Shown in pieces: positions 17,274 to 28,042 of a stretch of 64,000 nucleotides of DNA (positions are counted from its first letter, which is position 1; each line of letters opens with the position of its first letter). The notes beneath the pieces were generated by a model. That model was not told the origin of the DNA and searched no databases. It was given only the letters and a program-made list of their open reading frames with translations. This stretch comes from Streptomyces cavernicola (lineage in GTDB: Bacteria > Actinomycetota > Actinomycetes > Streptomycetales > Streptomycetaceae): contig NZ_JASCIQ010000040.1 of NCBI RefSeq assembly GCF_029968035.1, positions 1-64,000 of the forward strand, in the 5' to 3' direction. Made by a program: the position numbers and the translations under genes.

Positions 17274-17941
17274 CGCTCGATCGCCGAGGAAGCCCCCGCC
17301 GCATAGGCGAGGAGGTCAGCGAAGCGCAGCCATGGGAACTGGTGCTTGCTCAGCGGTGCGTGGCCGGCACGGGCAAGGCTGTGGAGGCCGTGAACGGTGG
17401 CTGCCAGTTGCTCTGCCGCCGGGCGGTCGAGGAGGCCGAGGGCTTCGAGGTACGCGGCGCCCGAGGCGTCGAGCCGGGTGTGGAGGTCGACGAGCCGGCA
17501 TCCCTGAACGGTGCGGGAGAGCGCCTCGCCGGGGCGGGGGAGTCGCCGGAACTCGGCGTGGCGGTTGGCGACGGCGGCGACCAGCCCCAACCGGGAGGGC
17601 GGCGCGGCACTCGGCCATCGAGGGCCACGCAGGGCGGCCACATCGGAGGCCCGCGGATTTCGACGGCCGGCCGCCTTCTCCGTACGACGACGGGCGGCGA
17701 AGCGCTCCCCCTCGGCCAGCCGGACCTCTCGGCTCTCCTCCAACGTGTCCAGTGCGCGCAGCAGGGCCACCGGATCCCTCCGCAGATCGGGCGCGGGGCA
17801 CGCGGTCGCGGCCAGGTACGCCCATGTGGCGTTGAATCCGAGCGGACCGTACTTCCCGACGGCGCACCTCAACGCCGTGTGCCGTCGGGCGAGCGGCAAC
17901 CGCTCGTCGCGCACTCTGCGCGCGTCCGTTCCGAAGCCCAC
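17270..17941 (-). CDS. hypothetical protein
   Basis: 223 residues, Arg/Ala/Leu-rich and mostly helical by eye, with no signal peptide or membrane segment. I recognise no domain. It reads in the direction of its neighbours: msrA ends 10 bases upstream, and the DUF3885-like gene overlaps it by 4 bases downstream. This placement and normal codon use make it a real gene. Confidence 0.6.
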   Translation of the reverse strand: MGFGTDARRVRDERLPLARRHTALRCAVGKYGPLGFNATWAYLAATACPAPDLRRDPVALLRALDTLEESREVRLAEGERFAARRRTEKAAGRRNPRASDVAALRGPRWPSAAPPSRLGLVAAVANRHAEFRRLPRPGEALSRTVQGCRLVDLHTRLDASGAAYLEALGLLDRPAAEQLAATVHGLHSLARAGHAPLSKHQFPWLRFADLLAYAAGASSAIER

Positions 17942-17951
17942 CCCGGTGACG

Positions 17952-18614
17952 TCAGCCTTCGGCTCTCGCCACGCCGATCGGGCAGGAGACCCCCGTCCCG
18001 CCGATGCCGCAGTACCCGCCCGGGTTCTTGTCGAGGTACTGCTGGTGGTACGCCTCCGCCGGGTAGAAGGGGCGGTCCTCCGCCGGGAGGATCTCCGTGG
18101 TGATCGTGCCGTGGCCGGAGGACGTGAGGACCTGCTGGTAGGCCGCCCGCGAGGACTCGGCCGCCGCGGCCTGCGCGGGGGAGTGGGTGTGGATCGCCGA
18201 GCGGTACTGCGTGCCCACGTCGTTGCCCTGGCGGAAGCCCTGCGTCGGGTCGTGGCTCTCCCAGAAGAGCTTCAGGAGCTGCTCGTACGAGACGACCTCG
18301 GGGTCGAAGACGACACGGACGCCCTCCGTGTGCCCCGTCAGGCCCGAACAGGCCTCCTCGTACGTCGGGTTGGGGGTGAAGCCGCCCTGGTAACCGACGT
18401 GGGTGGTCCAGACGCCCGGGGTCTGCCAGAACTTGCGCTCCGCCCCCCAGAAGCAGCCGAGCGCGAAGTCCGCCACCTCCAGCCGCTCCGGGTACGGGCC
18501 GAGCAGCGGGTTGCCCAGGACGGTGTGGCGCTCGGGGACCGCGTAGGCCCGCTCCGGGCGGCCGACCAGGGCCTCCTCGCGGGTCGGCAGGACGGGCGTA
18601 CGTCCGAACAGCAT
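17952..18614 (-). CDS. msrA: peptide-methionine (S)-S-oxide reductase
   Basis: Repairs oxidised methionine (S-sulfoxide form) in proteins. The active-site GCFWGAE is present with the nucleophilic Cys, plus GYQGG and the C-terminal GYCGIGGTGVSCPIG Cys residues that could resolve the sulfenate. About 220 residues, the usual length. ATG 18614 is chosen because TTGGAGGACCTG precedes it; an in-frame GTG at 18650 is less likely. A membrane-protein gene lies 60 bases upstream, same strand, and two hypothetical genes follow closely, so this may be a four-gene unit. Confidence 0.95.
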   Translation of the reverse strand: MLFGRTPVLPTREEALVGRPERAYAVPERHTVLGNPLLGPYPERLEVADFALGCFWGAERKFWQTPGVWTTHVGYQGGFTPNPTYEEACSGLTGHTEGVRVVFDPEVVSYEQLLKLFWESHDPTQGFRQGNDVGTQYRSAIHTHSPAQAAAAESSRAAYQQVLTSSGHGTITTEILPAEDRPFYPAEAYHQQYLDKNPGGYCGIGGTGVSCPIGVARAEG

Positions 18615-18674
18615 CAGGTCCTCCAAGGGCAGGGGTGTGCGTACCGTCAACGTCCGACGGCCGGGCGGAATTCC

Positions 18675-19802
18675 TCAGTGCGGAAGCGTGGCCGGGCTGC
18701 CGCCGTTCGCCTCGTACCCGGCGACCGCCAGGGCTCTGAACACCGCGTACTCGGCGGCCGGATCCGGGGAGAGCGTCCACGGCAGCGCGCCCACGTGGCC
18801 GTCGACCGCGATCAGCTGGTGCATCGCCTCGGCCCAGCGCTCGGAGCGGACCAGGAAGTACACGAGCAGATGGCGCACCGGCGCGAGCATCGGGTCGTCG
18901 GGCCGGACCGCCTGCGTGGAGTGCTCCGCGAACTGGGCGCCCTCGACGGCCTTGCGGACCACCTCGCTCTCCCAGAAGCTGCGCACCAGGTTGACCTCCG
19001 GCAGGTGCTCGAAGACCGCGAAGAGGGGCAGGGCGGAGAGGAGCGAGCCCTGCGGGGCGCGCGCCGCGGCCGCTTCCGCGAACTCGTACGCCCGCTCCCG
19101 CGAGCCGTGCCACTTCTCGCTGAACCAGGGCAGCGCCGCCAGGTGCGCGCCCATGTGCTGCGGGGCGCGGTCGAGGATCTTCAGCCAGAGCTGGTCGAAC
19201 TCCTCGCGGGAATAGCCGAGTCCACGGGCCACGGCCAGCTCCGTGAGGTGCGGAACCACGTCCTCCGGGGCGAGCAGGGCCGCCTCCGCGCAGGCCTGCT
19301 TGGCCTCTTCGAGAATGATTCTGTACTCGTCGGTGCCGGGCATCGACGTCCGGAACGCCTGCTGGACCAGGAACTCCGCGTGCACCGCCGCGCCGCCCGC
19401 GTCCTTCGGCGACTCGGCCCGCCACACCCGCAGCCACTGGCCGCCGGGGGAGGCGGAGACGCCGCCCGGCTGCTGCGCCAGCTCCAGGGAGGCCGCGCCC
19501 GCGAAGGCCTGCACGCGCTGCCAGCGCACCTCGCCCTCCTTCTCCGTGCCGGCGAGGAGCTGCGCCGCGTACTTCCAGTCCTGCGTGCGCTGCACGACGT
19601 CCAGGACGTCGAGCAGGTCCTGGTCCGGTCCCGGCATGCGGATGTCCAGCTCCTCCTGGAGCGCGAAGCCGTAGTTCGCCGGGTCCGCGGCGTCCGGCGA
19701 GCCGGGGGCGGCCAGTTGGATTCCGCCGCGCCTGCGGAACAGGAACGGCCCGAGCGCCGCACCGAGCATGAGGAGGCCCAACAGAACCCAGAGAATGTCC
19801 AT
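18675..19802 (-). CDS. membrane-anchored hypothetical protein (helical repeat)
   Basis: About 375 residues. A single N-terminal membrane helix (DILWVLLGLLMLGAALGPFL) is followed by RRR, so the N-terminus is outside and the bulk lies in the cytoplasm. The rest is helical with several pairs of helices that look like degenerate TPR units (for example DQLWLKILDRAPQHMGAHLA and AEYAVFRALAVAGYEANG). Start chosen at ATG 19802 just before the helix; an in-frame GTG 30 bases upstream is possible. It is divergent from metB and lies upstream of msrA. Family not recognised. Confidence 0.72.
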   Translation of the reverse strand: MDILWVLLGLLMLGAALGPFLFRRRGGIQLAAPGSPDAADPANYGFALQEELDIRMPGPDQDLLDVLDVVQRTQDWKYAAQLLAGTEKEGEVRWQRVQAFAGAASLELAQQPGGVSASPGGQWLRVWRAESPKDAGGAAVHAEFLVQQAFRTSMPGTDEYRIILEEAKQACAEAALLAPEDVVPHLTELAVARGLGYSREEFDQLWLKILDRAPQHMGAHLAALPWFSEKWHGSRERAYEFAEAAAARAPQGSLLSALPLFAVFEHLPEVNLVRSFWESEVVRKAVEGAQFAEHSTQAVRPDDPMLAPVRHLLVYFLVRSERWAEAMHQLIAVDGHVGALPWTLSPDPAAEYAVFRALAVAGYEANGGSPATLPH

Positions 19803-19867
19803 GCGTACAAGCGAACCAGACGCCACTGACAAACGACGAACCAGTCCGAGGACTACGCTCGGGCCGC

Positions 19868-21049
19868 ATGACCGACACGCACAGCAGTGACAGCAACGGG
19901 CCCGCCCACAGCGGCCGTGGCTTCGAGACGATCGCCATCCACGCGGGCAACACCGCGGACCCGTTGACGGGTGCCGTCGTGCCGCCGATCTATCAGGTCT
20001 CGACGTACAAGCAGGATGGCGTCGGCGGCCTGCGCGGCGGCTACGAGTACAGCCGCAGTGCCAATCCGACGCGTACCGCCCTGGAGGAGAATCTGTCGGC
20101 CCTTGAGGGCGGCCGGCGCGGCCTCGCCTTCGCCTCGGGCCTCGCCGCGGAGGACTGCCTGCTGCGCACGCTGCTCGTGACCGGCGACCACGTGGTGATC
20201 CCGAACGACGCGTACGGCGGCACGTTCCGCCTGTTCGCGAAGGTCGTCTCGCGCTGGGGCGTGGAGTTCTCCGTCGCCGACACCAGCGACCCGGCGGCGG
20301 TCCGTGCGGCCGTCACGGACCGTACGAAGGCGATCTGGGTCGAGACGCCCTCCAACCCGCTGCTCGGCATCAGCGACATCGCGGCCCTCGCGGCGGTGGC
20401 CCGCTCGGCCGGCGCGCGGCTCGTCGTCGACAACACCTTCGCGAGCCCGTACCTGCAGCAGCCGCTCGCGCTCGGCGCGGACGTGGTGGTGCACTCCACG
20501 ACCAAGTACATGGGCGGCCACTCGGACGTCGTCGGCGGCGCGCTGATCGTCAACGACCCCGATCTGGGCGAGGAGTTGGCGTACCACCAGAACGCGATGG
20601 GCGCGGTCGCCGGGCCCTTCGACGCGTGGCTGGTCCTTCGCGGCATCAAGACGCTCGCCGTACGCATGGACCGGCACAGCGAGAACGCGGAGCGGATCGC
20701 GGAGATGCTCACGCAGCACCCGCGCGTGACCCGCGTCCTCTACCCGGGCCTCGCCGACCACCCCGGACACGAGGTCGCGGCCAAGCAGATGAAGGCCTTC
20801 GGCGGCATGGTGTCGTTCCAGGTCGAGGGCGGCGAGGAGGCGGCGGTCGAGGTCTGCGACCGGGCCTCGGTGTTCACCCTCGGGGAGTCCCTCGGCGGCG
20901 TGGAGTCGCTGATCGAGCACCCGGGCCGGATGACGCACGCCTCGGCGGCGGGCTCGCCCCTGGAGGTCCCGGCCGACCTGGTGCGACTCTCGGTGGGCAT
21001 CGAGAACGCGGCCGACCTGATGGCGGACCTGCGGGTCGCTCTGGGCTGA
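19868..21049 (+). CDS. metB: cystathionine gamma-synthase
   Basis: PLP enzyme of the transsulfuration route joining an activated homoserine ester with cysteine to make cystathionine for methionine. 393 residues. Cys/Met-metabolism signatures include YEYSRSANPTRTALEENLSA, ETPSNPLL, DNTFASPY and the PLP lysine in STTKYMGGHSD (Lys213). Family members can also act as gamma-lyases; the assignment rests on overall resemblance and on the Streptomyces gene order. ATG 19868. The 65-base gap to the divergent gene carries no recognisable riboswitch. Confidence 0.9.
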   Translation: MTDTHSSDSNGPAHSGRGFETIAIHAGNTADPLTGAVVPPIYQVSTYKQDGVGGLRGGYEYSRSANPTRTALEENLSALEGGRRGLAFASGLAAEDCLLRTLLVTGDHVVIPNDAYGGTFRLFAKVVSRWGVEFSVADTSDPAAVRAAVTDRTKAIWVETPSNPLLGISDIAALAAVARSAGARLVVDNTFASPYLQQPLALGADVVVHSTTKYMGGHSDVVGGALIVNDPDLGEELAYHQNAMGAVAGPFDAWLVLRGIKTLAVRMDRHSENAERIAEMLTQHPRVTRVLYPGLADHPGHEVAAKQMKAFGGMVSFQVEGGEEAAVEVCDRASVFTLGESLGGVESLIEHPGRMTHASAAGSPLEVPADLVRLSVGIENAADLMADLRVALG

Positions 21050-21070
21050 GGTCCGCGCCGGACGGGCTGG

Positions 21071-21323
21071 TTCTTTTCCCCTCCCCGCCCCTTCCCGAAG
21101 TCCTCAGCGGACGGCTTCGGGGCCGGCGCCCCCGGGCCCGGTTGTTGTTCGGCTGCTGCGCCGTCGTGGCTGGTCGCGCAGTTCCCCGCGCCCCTGAAGG
21201 GGCACGTGAATTCAGCCCCTCCGGCGTTTGAGATGGGGGTCCCCCCTGCTCGAGCGCAGCCGAGAGCTTGGGGGAGGGGTCTGGGGCGGAGCCCCGGTTC
21301 GGGAAGGGGCGGGGAGGGGAAGA
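21071..21323. repeat. modular repeat element with terminal inverted repeats (copy 2), including a second hairpin type
   Basis: Left arm 21071-21099 and right arm 21298-21323 are inverted. Inside are the core module (21176-21195), the start of the CAGCCCCTCCGGCGTTTGAG module, and at 21233-21279 a separate palindrome built on CCCCCTGCTCGAG and CGAGAGCTTGGGGG. No gene is visible in 21050-21377. Confidence 0.8.
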
Positions 21324-21377
21324 GCAGCCCGCGGCGGAAGGCCGGGGGCTGGGGCGGGGCCCCGGTGGGGTCCCGTG

Positions 21378-21626
21378 TCACCAGCCCTCCAGGGGTGGTG
21401 TGCGGTTCGCCGGGGGCTGGGTCCAGGGGTGGTTCAGGGTCGCCCAGACCATGAACCCCACGAACGCCGCGCCGAGCAGCAGCCACAGCACCCACCGCCC
21501 CCGCGCCCGCCGCCGCGCCCTGCGGGCCCCGCGGCGCACCGCCTCCGGGCACAGCTCCGGCGGGACGACGGGGTGCGGCCCGTCGAGGAGCCGCCGCACC
21601 TGGTCCTCCGCCCGCTGCGCGCTCAC
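21378..21626 (-). CDS. small single-pass membrane protein, partner of the sigma-like protein
   Basis: 82 residues: a soluble N-terminus, a strongly basic segment (RRGARRARRRARGR), one membrane helix (WVLWLLLGAAFVGFMVWATL) and a short Pro-rich outside tail. GTG 21626 overlaps the TGA of the sigma-like gene (GTGA), so the two are translationally coupled. Small membrane proteins encoded right after ECF-type factors are often anti-sigma factors; there is no zinc motif, so that role is only inferred from position. Confidence 0.72.
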   Translation of the reverse strand: MSAQRAEDQVRRLLDGPHPVVPPELCPEAVRRGARRARRRARGRWVLWLLLGAAFVGFMVWATLNHPWTQPPANRTPPLEGW

Positions 21627-22057
21627 GACCGCACCAGCTCCGCGACCGAGCGGGCGCAGATCGCCCGTACGCGCTCCGCCGGAAGCCCGAGCAGCGCGGC
21701 CACCTGCTCCTCGGCCACCCCTTCGCCGAGCCGCAGCACCACGACGAGCCGCTCCTGCGGGCCGAGCGCGCCGAGCACCCCGCCCCGGCCGCGGTGTGCC
21801 CGCCAGGCCGAGCGGGCGAAGCGGGCGGCCAGCTCCTGCCGCGCCCGGTCGTACGGGTCCTCGCCGCGCAGCCGGTCCCAATCGGCGTACGTCCGCGCGA
21901 GGGCGTCGGTGAGCAGGCGGCGGGCGCAGGGGTTGGCGTCGGGGGGTTCGGCGGTGAGCAGCGTGGCGGCATGCAGCAGCCGGCCGGCCGCGCCCGCGAC
22001 GAACGACTCGAACTCCCGGGCGTGCAGGACCTGTTGCCGTGCCTGGCGTGGACGCAT
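21623..22057 (-). CDS. ECF-like sigma factor related DNA-binding protein
   Basis: 144 residues. The C-terminal part looks like sigma region 4: LGPQERLVVVLRLGEGVAEEQVAALLGL (short form LGPQERLVVVLRLGEG) and a recognition helix near PAERVRAICARSVAEL. The N-terminal half is a weak match to region 2. This resembles the small SigE-family or sigma-like helix-turn-helix proteins of actinobacteria. Start ATG 22057, 28 bases inside a longer frame that has no ribosome site. Coupled to the downstream membrane protein. Confidence 0.7.
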   Translation of the reverse strand: MRPRQARQQVLHAREFESFVAGAAGRLLHAATLLTAEPPDANPCARRLLTDALARTYADWDRLRGEDPYDRARQELAARFARSAWRAHRGRGGVLGALGPQERLVVVLRLGEGVAEEQVAALLGLPAERVRAICARSVAELVRS

Positions 22058-22125
22058 CGCGCGCCTCCCGTTGCCTCGCTCCCATATAGGCGCGGGCGGG
22101 GGCGCGAGGTCAAGAGGCGGCCCCG

Positions 22126-22629
22126 CTACTCCGTACCGGAACCGTGCCGGGCCGAAAGGGCCGCGTTGAAGCGCGTGAGCAGCGCGCAGAACTCCTCGCG
22201 CTCCCGCGGCGCCCAGTCCTCCGTCAGCTGCGCCATCAGCTCGCGCCGCGAGGCCCGCACCTCGTCGAGCCTGGACTGCCCGCGCGGCGACAGCTGCAGC
22301 ACCACGGCGCGCCCGTCCTCCGGGTGCGAGGTCCGCTTGACCAGGCCCGACTCGACCAGCGGCGCGACCTGCCGGGTGACCGTCGACGAGTCGATGCCCA
22401 TGCTCGCGGCGAGCGCCTTGACGCCCATCGGGCCCTCGGTGTCGAGGCGGTTGAGCAGCAGGTACGCGGCGCGGTCCATGGAGTTGCGCACCTGGCCGAC
22501 CCCGCCGAGCCGGGTCTGCTCCGCACGGCGGGCGAAGACCGCGACCTCGTGCTGCAGGTGGTCGAGGAGGCCGGGAAGCTCCGGGGTACCGCTCTGAGGT
22601 TCGGTCGTCATGTCCGAAGGTGTGGGCAT
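22126..22629 (-). CDS. MarR-family transcriptional regulator
   Basis: About 167 residues with a winged helix: GPMGVKALAASMGIDSSTV, TRQVAPLVESGLVKRTSHPED and the GRAVVLQLSPRG wing. Typically a dimeric repressor released by phenolic or oxidising ligands. Two ATGs (22629, 22611) are possible starts; neither has a clear ribosome site. It is divergent from ilvA (134-base gap). The target is unknown; a perfect MarR-type palindrome elsewhere in the window (39418-39432) has not been linked to it. Confidence 0.85.
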   Translation of the reverse strand: MPTPSDMTTEPQSGTPELPGLLDHLQHEVAVFARRAEQTRLGGVGQVRNSMDRAAYLLLNRLDTEGPMGVKALAASMGIDSSTVTRQVAPLVESGLVKRTSHPEDGRAVVLQLSPRGQSRLDEVRASRRELMAQLTEDWAPREREEFCALLTRFNAALSARHGSGTE

Positions 22630-22763
22630 GGCCGGGGGCTCACTTCGTGCGTCGTCGGTGGGTTGGGGGACAGGGTACGCGGCGATCGGCCTCGTCGTAC
22701 CTGCGCTGCACAAACCGGCCGCCGGTCGAGCCCCGCCCCGCGCGGGCTGCGAGACTTGGGGGC

Positions 22764-23993
<1,230 letters not shown>

Positions 23994-24118
23994 GGCGGGC
24001 TGCACGGTGATGCACTGAGCAGCCGTGCGCCCTTGAGCTACGCGCTCGCGATATACGTCATATACGTCGCGCAGCTCGCGTACGCCCCAACGCACGCCTG
24101 GCGAAAGTCACTTGAGGG

Positions 24119-24136
24119 AACGCGATGTATCGCGTT
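24119..24136. promoter_or_regulatory. perfect palindrome AACGCGATGTATCGCGTT before the ABC exporter
   Basis: 7-4-7 inverted repeat AACGCGA-TGTA-TCGCGTT, about 104 bases before the exporter ATP-binding gene. Upstream (about 24046-24071) is a related looking stretch with the direct repeat ATATACGTC and flanking CGCGA/TCGCG. TetR-type repressors of DrrAB pumps bind sites of this form; no such regulator is next to it. Confidence 0.55.
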
Positions 24137-24195
24137 ACGGTGAGGTTCTGAAGGCTCCGCCCCTGGGCAGCCATGGGCGGAATGAATCCGGCATA

Positions 24196-24212
24196 CCTAA
24201 AATTCGCTTAGG
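24196..24212. promoter_or_regulatory. inverted repeat CCTAA-N7-TTAGG in the exporter leader
   Basis: CCTAA (24196-24200), seven bases, TTAGG (24208-24212), within an AT-rich patch that is rare in this window and 28 bases before the start codon. It could be an operator or part of the promoter. Confidence 0.3.
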
Positions 24213-24239
24213 AATTCACCCAAAAACTGGGGGACCCAC

Positions 24240-25243
<1,004 letters not shown>

Positions 25244-25247
<4 letters not shown>

Positions 25248-26107
25248 CCGCCCTGCCCGAGACCGCCCGCCCCGGAACCCCGGTGAGCGGCGGCGGCGTC
25301 ACCGGGTCCGTACGGGACTCGCTCGTCGTCGCCAAGCGCAATCTGATCCGGATGAGCAGGATCCCCGAAGTGGTCCTCTTCGGCCTCATCCAGCCGGTGA
25401 TGTTCGTCATCCTCTTCACGTACGTCTTCGGCGGCTCCATGAAGATCGGCGCCAGCACCGACGCGGACGTCTACAAGAACTTCCTGATGGCCGGCGTCTT
25501 CGCGCAGACCGTCACCTTCGCCACCGCGGGCGCCGGCGCCGGCATCGCCGACGACATGCACAAGGGGCTCATCGACCGCTTCCGCTCCCTGCCGATGGCC
25601 CGCGGCGCGGTCCTCACCGGCCGCACCGTCGCGGACCTGGTGCAGACCGCCCTGACACTGCTCGTCCTCGCCGTCGTCGCCCTGCTCGTCGGCTGGCGCC
25701 CCGGCTTCGCCGAGCCCACCGACCTCGGCCGCATCCTGGCCGGCTTCGGCCTGCTGCTGCTCCTCGGGTACGCGTTCACCTGGATCGGCGCGCTCATCGG
25801 CCTCTCCGTGCGGACACCGGAGGCGGCGACGTCCGGCGGGCTGATCTGGCTGTTCCCCGTCACGTTCATCTCGAACGCGTTCGTGGACTCCAGCCAGATG
25901 ACCCCGTGGCTGCGGCACATCGCCGACTGGAACCCGTTCAGCGCGACCGTGCAGGCCTGCCGCACCCTCTTCGGCGACCCCGGCGTCTCCCAGTCCGCGG
26001 CCTGGCCGATGCAGCACCCGGTGTGGGCGTCGCTGATCTACTCGATCCTGATCATCGCGCTCTTCCGCACGCTCGCGGTCCGCAAGTACCGCAAGGCGGG
26101 CGGCTGA
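25244..26107 (+). CDS. DrrB-type ABC exporter, permease subunit
   Basis: 287-residue inner-membrane protein with six predicted helices and an ABC-2 type permease pattern (RNLIRMSRIPEVVLFGLIQP start, MKGL-like cytoplasmic loop DDMHKGLIDRFRSLPMAR). GTG 25244 overlaps the stop of the ATPase gene. It pairs with that ATPase as a homodimeric exporter half. A terminator follows at 26144. Confidence 0.92.
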
Positions 26108-26143
26108 CCCCGGCGACGAGCGGCGGCCGAACGCACGACAACG

Positions 26144-26170
26144 GGCCCCGGTGCTGCGAGCACCGGGGCC
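26144..26170. terminator. bidirectional hairpin terminator
   Basis: Perfect 12-bp stem GGCCCCGGTGCT, loop GCG, and its complement, between the converging permease and mca-linked genes. Confidence 0.8.
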
Positions 26171-26182
26171 TTCGTCGTACGC

Positions 26183-26449
26183 CTACTTCTTCTTGCCGCT
26201 CTCGGTCTTGGCCTCTGCCTTGGCCGCTGCGGCGCCGGATGCCTCCGCGGGGGCGCCCTCCGGGGCCTCCTCGAAGTTCACGCGGCCCATGTGCCGGTTC
26301 ATCGACTTCATCAGCATCCACACGCCCGCGGCCAGAGCCGCGAACACGATGAAGCCGAGGACACCGGGGGTGACCTTGTCCTCGTCGATCTCCTTGGCCA
26401 GCGGGACGAGGTGCGTCATGGCCAGATTGGCTGCTGCGCTTGCGCTCAT
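26183..26449 (-). CDS. small membrane protein linked to mca
   Basis: 88 residues with one membrane helix (GVLGFIVFAALAAGVWMLM) and a charged Ala/Lys/Glu-rich cytoplasmic tail. The ATG at 26449 lies one base after the mca stop, so it is translated with mca. An ATG at 26458 overlapping mca is in frame but less likely. No known domain. Its constant place behind mca in Streptomyces suggests a shared transcript; a functional link is unproven. Confidence 0.75.
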   Translation of the reverse strand: MSASAAANLAMTHLVPLAKEIDEDKVTPGVLGFIVFAALAAGVWMLMKSMNRHMGRVNFEEAPEGAPAEASGAAAAKAEAKTESGKKK

Positions 26450-26450
26450 G

Positions 26451-27332
26451 TCAGGCATTGTCCCGGATGCCCGCGAAGAGGTCGTCCTCGGGGAGGGAGG
26501 TATCGACGAGCGACTTCGCCAGCTCGTACTCCTCCGTCGGCCAGACCTCCTTCTGGATCTCCATCGGGACCCGGAACCAGCCGCCCTCGGGGTCGATCTG
26601 CGTGGCGTGCGCGATCAGCGCCTTGTCCCGGATCTCGTAGAAGTCCGCGCACGGGACGTGCGTCGTCAGCGTGCGCTCCTTGCGCTCGAACTCGTCCCAG
26701 CGCTTCAGCCAGTCCTCGTACGGCGACTCCAGACCGCGCTCCAGGAGGGCGTTGTGCAGCGCCTCCGTACGCGGGCGGTTGAAGCCCTGGTTGTAGTACA
26801 GCTTCTGCGCCTGGAACACCGGACCGAACTCGGACTCCGGGAACTTCTCCGCGTCCGCCGCACCCTCGAAGGCCACCATCGTGATCTTGTGGGTCATGAT
26901 GTGGTCCGGGTGCGGATAACCGCCGTTCTCGTCGTACGTGGTGATCACCTGCGGGCGGAACGAGCGGATCTGCTTGACCAGCTCGCCGGCCGCCTTGTCC
27001 ACGTCCTCCAGGGCGAAGCAGCCGTCCGGCAGCGGCGGCAGCGGGTCGCCCTCCGGCAGGCCGGAGTCGACGAAGCCCAGCCACTCCTGCTTGACGCCGA
27101 GGATCTCGCGCGCCTCGTCCATCTCCTTGCGGCGGACCTCGTGGATGTTCTCCTCGATGAACTTGTCGCCCTGGAGCTTCGGGTTGAGGATGGAGCCCCG
27201 CTCACCGCCCGTGCAGGTCACCACGAGCACGTCCACCCCCTCGGACACGTACTTGGCCATGGTGGCCGCGCCCTTGCTCGACTCGTCGTCGGGGTGCGCG
27301 TGAACCGCCATCAGTCGCAGCTGCTCAGTCAA
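26451..27332 (-). CDS. mca: mycothiol S-conjugate amidase
   Basis: Zinc amidase that cleaves mycothiol-toxin conjugates to a mercapturic acid, which is exported, and GlcN-inositol, which is recycled. 293 residues of the LmbE/PIG-L family with metal motif AHPDDES (His13, Asp16) and HPDH (141-144). Long C-terminal segment with FNRPRTEALHNALLERGLES and WFRVPMEIQKEVW separates Mca from the related MshB deacetylase. TTG start at 27332 with GAGGA upstream. Encoded with a small membrane protein; the DUF4307 gene is divergent. Its presence marks the host as an actinomycete. Confidence 0.94.
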   Translation of the reverse strand: MTEQLRLMAVHAHPDDESSKGAATMAKYVSEGVDVLVVTCTGGERGSILNPKLQGDKFIEENIHEVRRKEMDEAREILGVKQEWLGFVDSGLPEGDPLPPLPDGCFALEDVDKAAGELVKQIRSFRPQVITTYDENGGYPHPDHIMTHKITMVAFEGAADAEKFPESEFGPVFQAQKLYYNQGFNRPRTEALHNALLERGLESPYEDWLKRWDEFERKERTLTTHVPCADFYEIRDKALIAHATQIDPEGGWFRVPMEIQKEVWPTEEYELAKSLVDTSLPEDDLFAGIRDNA

Positions 27333-27473
27333 GACTCGATCCTCATGTGTACGGCGCCCTCGGTCAGGGGGCGGCCCTCGGTCTTCGGGTGCTTCAGGGG
27401 GCTTCTATAGTGACCGAATCGGGGACTCGATAATTCCCGGACCCCCGGCCGAAGCCATCTTGAGAGGTCGATC

Positions 27474-27878
27474 ATGAGCGCGGTGCGCGAACAGCTCCCC
27501 GAGGGCCGGTACGGCCGCTCCGCGGACGCCCGCGCGGACCGCAAGCTGAAGATCGTCGGCTCGGTGCTCGGCGTGCTGCTGCTCGGCGTCGTCGCCTGGA
27601 TCGGCTACGGCTACATCTCCGGCAAGAGCGCCTTCAGCGGCGAGCTCATCAAGTTCAAGGTCGCCTCCGCCTCGGCCGTCGACGTCCACCTGGAGGTCCG
27701 CAAGGACCCCGACGTCTCCGGTACGTGCACGCTGCGCGCCCTCGCCGAGTCCGGCGTCGAGGTCGGCCGCAAGGACGTGACCTTCGAGCAGCGCGAGGAC
27801 CTCGTCAACCAGGTCGTCACCCTGCGTACGACCGAGCGGGCCACCGCCGCCGAGCTGGTCTCCTGCGACGCCCGCTGA
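27474..27878 (+). CDS. DUF4307 membrane protein
   Basis: 134 residues: a cytoplasmic N-terminus of about 35 residues, one membrane helix (VGSVLGVLLLGVVAWIGYGY) and an outside beta-rich domain with two Cys. Matches DUF4307, conserved in actinobacteria between mca and greA; function unknown. ATG 27474 has GAGAGG upstream. A TATAGT hexamer at 27406-27411 is a plausible -10 box, with a poor -35. Confidence 0.83.
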   Translation: MSAVREQLPEGRYGRSADARADRKLKIVGSVLGVLLLGVVAWIGYGYISGKSAFSGELIKFKVASASAVDVHLEVRKDPDVSGTCTLRALAESGVEVGRKDVTFEQREDLVNQVVTLRTTERATAAELVSCDAR

Positions 27879-28042
27879 ACCGGCGCTGACCTGCTGAGAC
27901 AGGTTCCCGGCGGTTTTCGAGCGATTAACGTCCTCCCCCTTTTGCCCCTGAATTGTTAGGCTCGTGGTTTCGCCCACCCGTTAGGGAACATCCTTCTGGG
28001 TAGGGCGATGCTTTGTATTCCCAGTACCGACGAGGAGCACCT

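Noticed and set aside
17511..19829. Long plus-strand frame opposite msrA and its neighbours
   Set aside because: Antisense to msrA, whose motifs are clear, with Arg-rich composition typical of shadow frames.
19803..19867. SAM riboswitch before metB
   Set aside because: The leader is only 65 bases and has none of the conserved stems.
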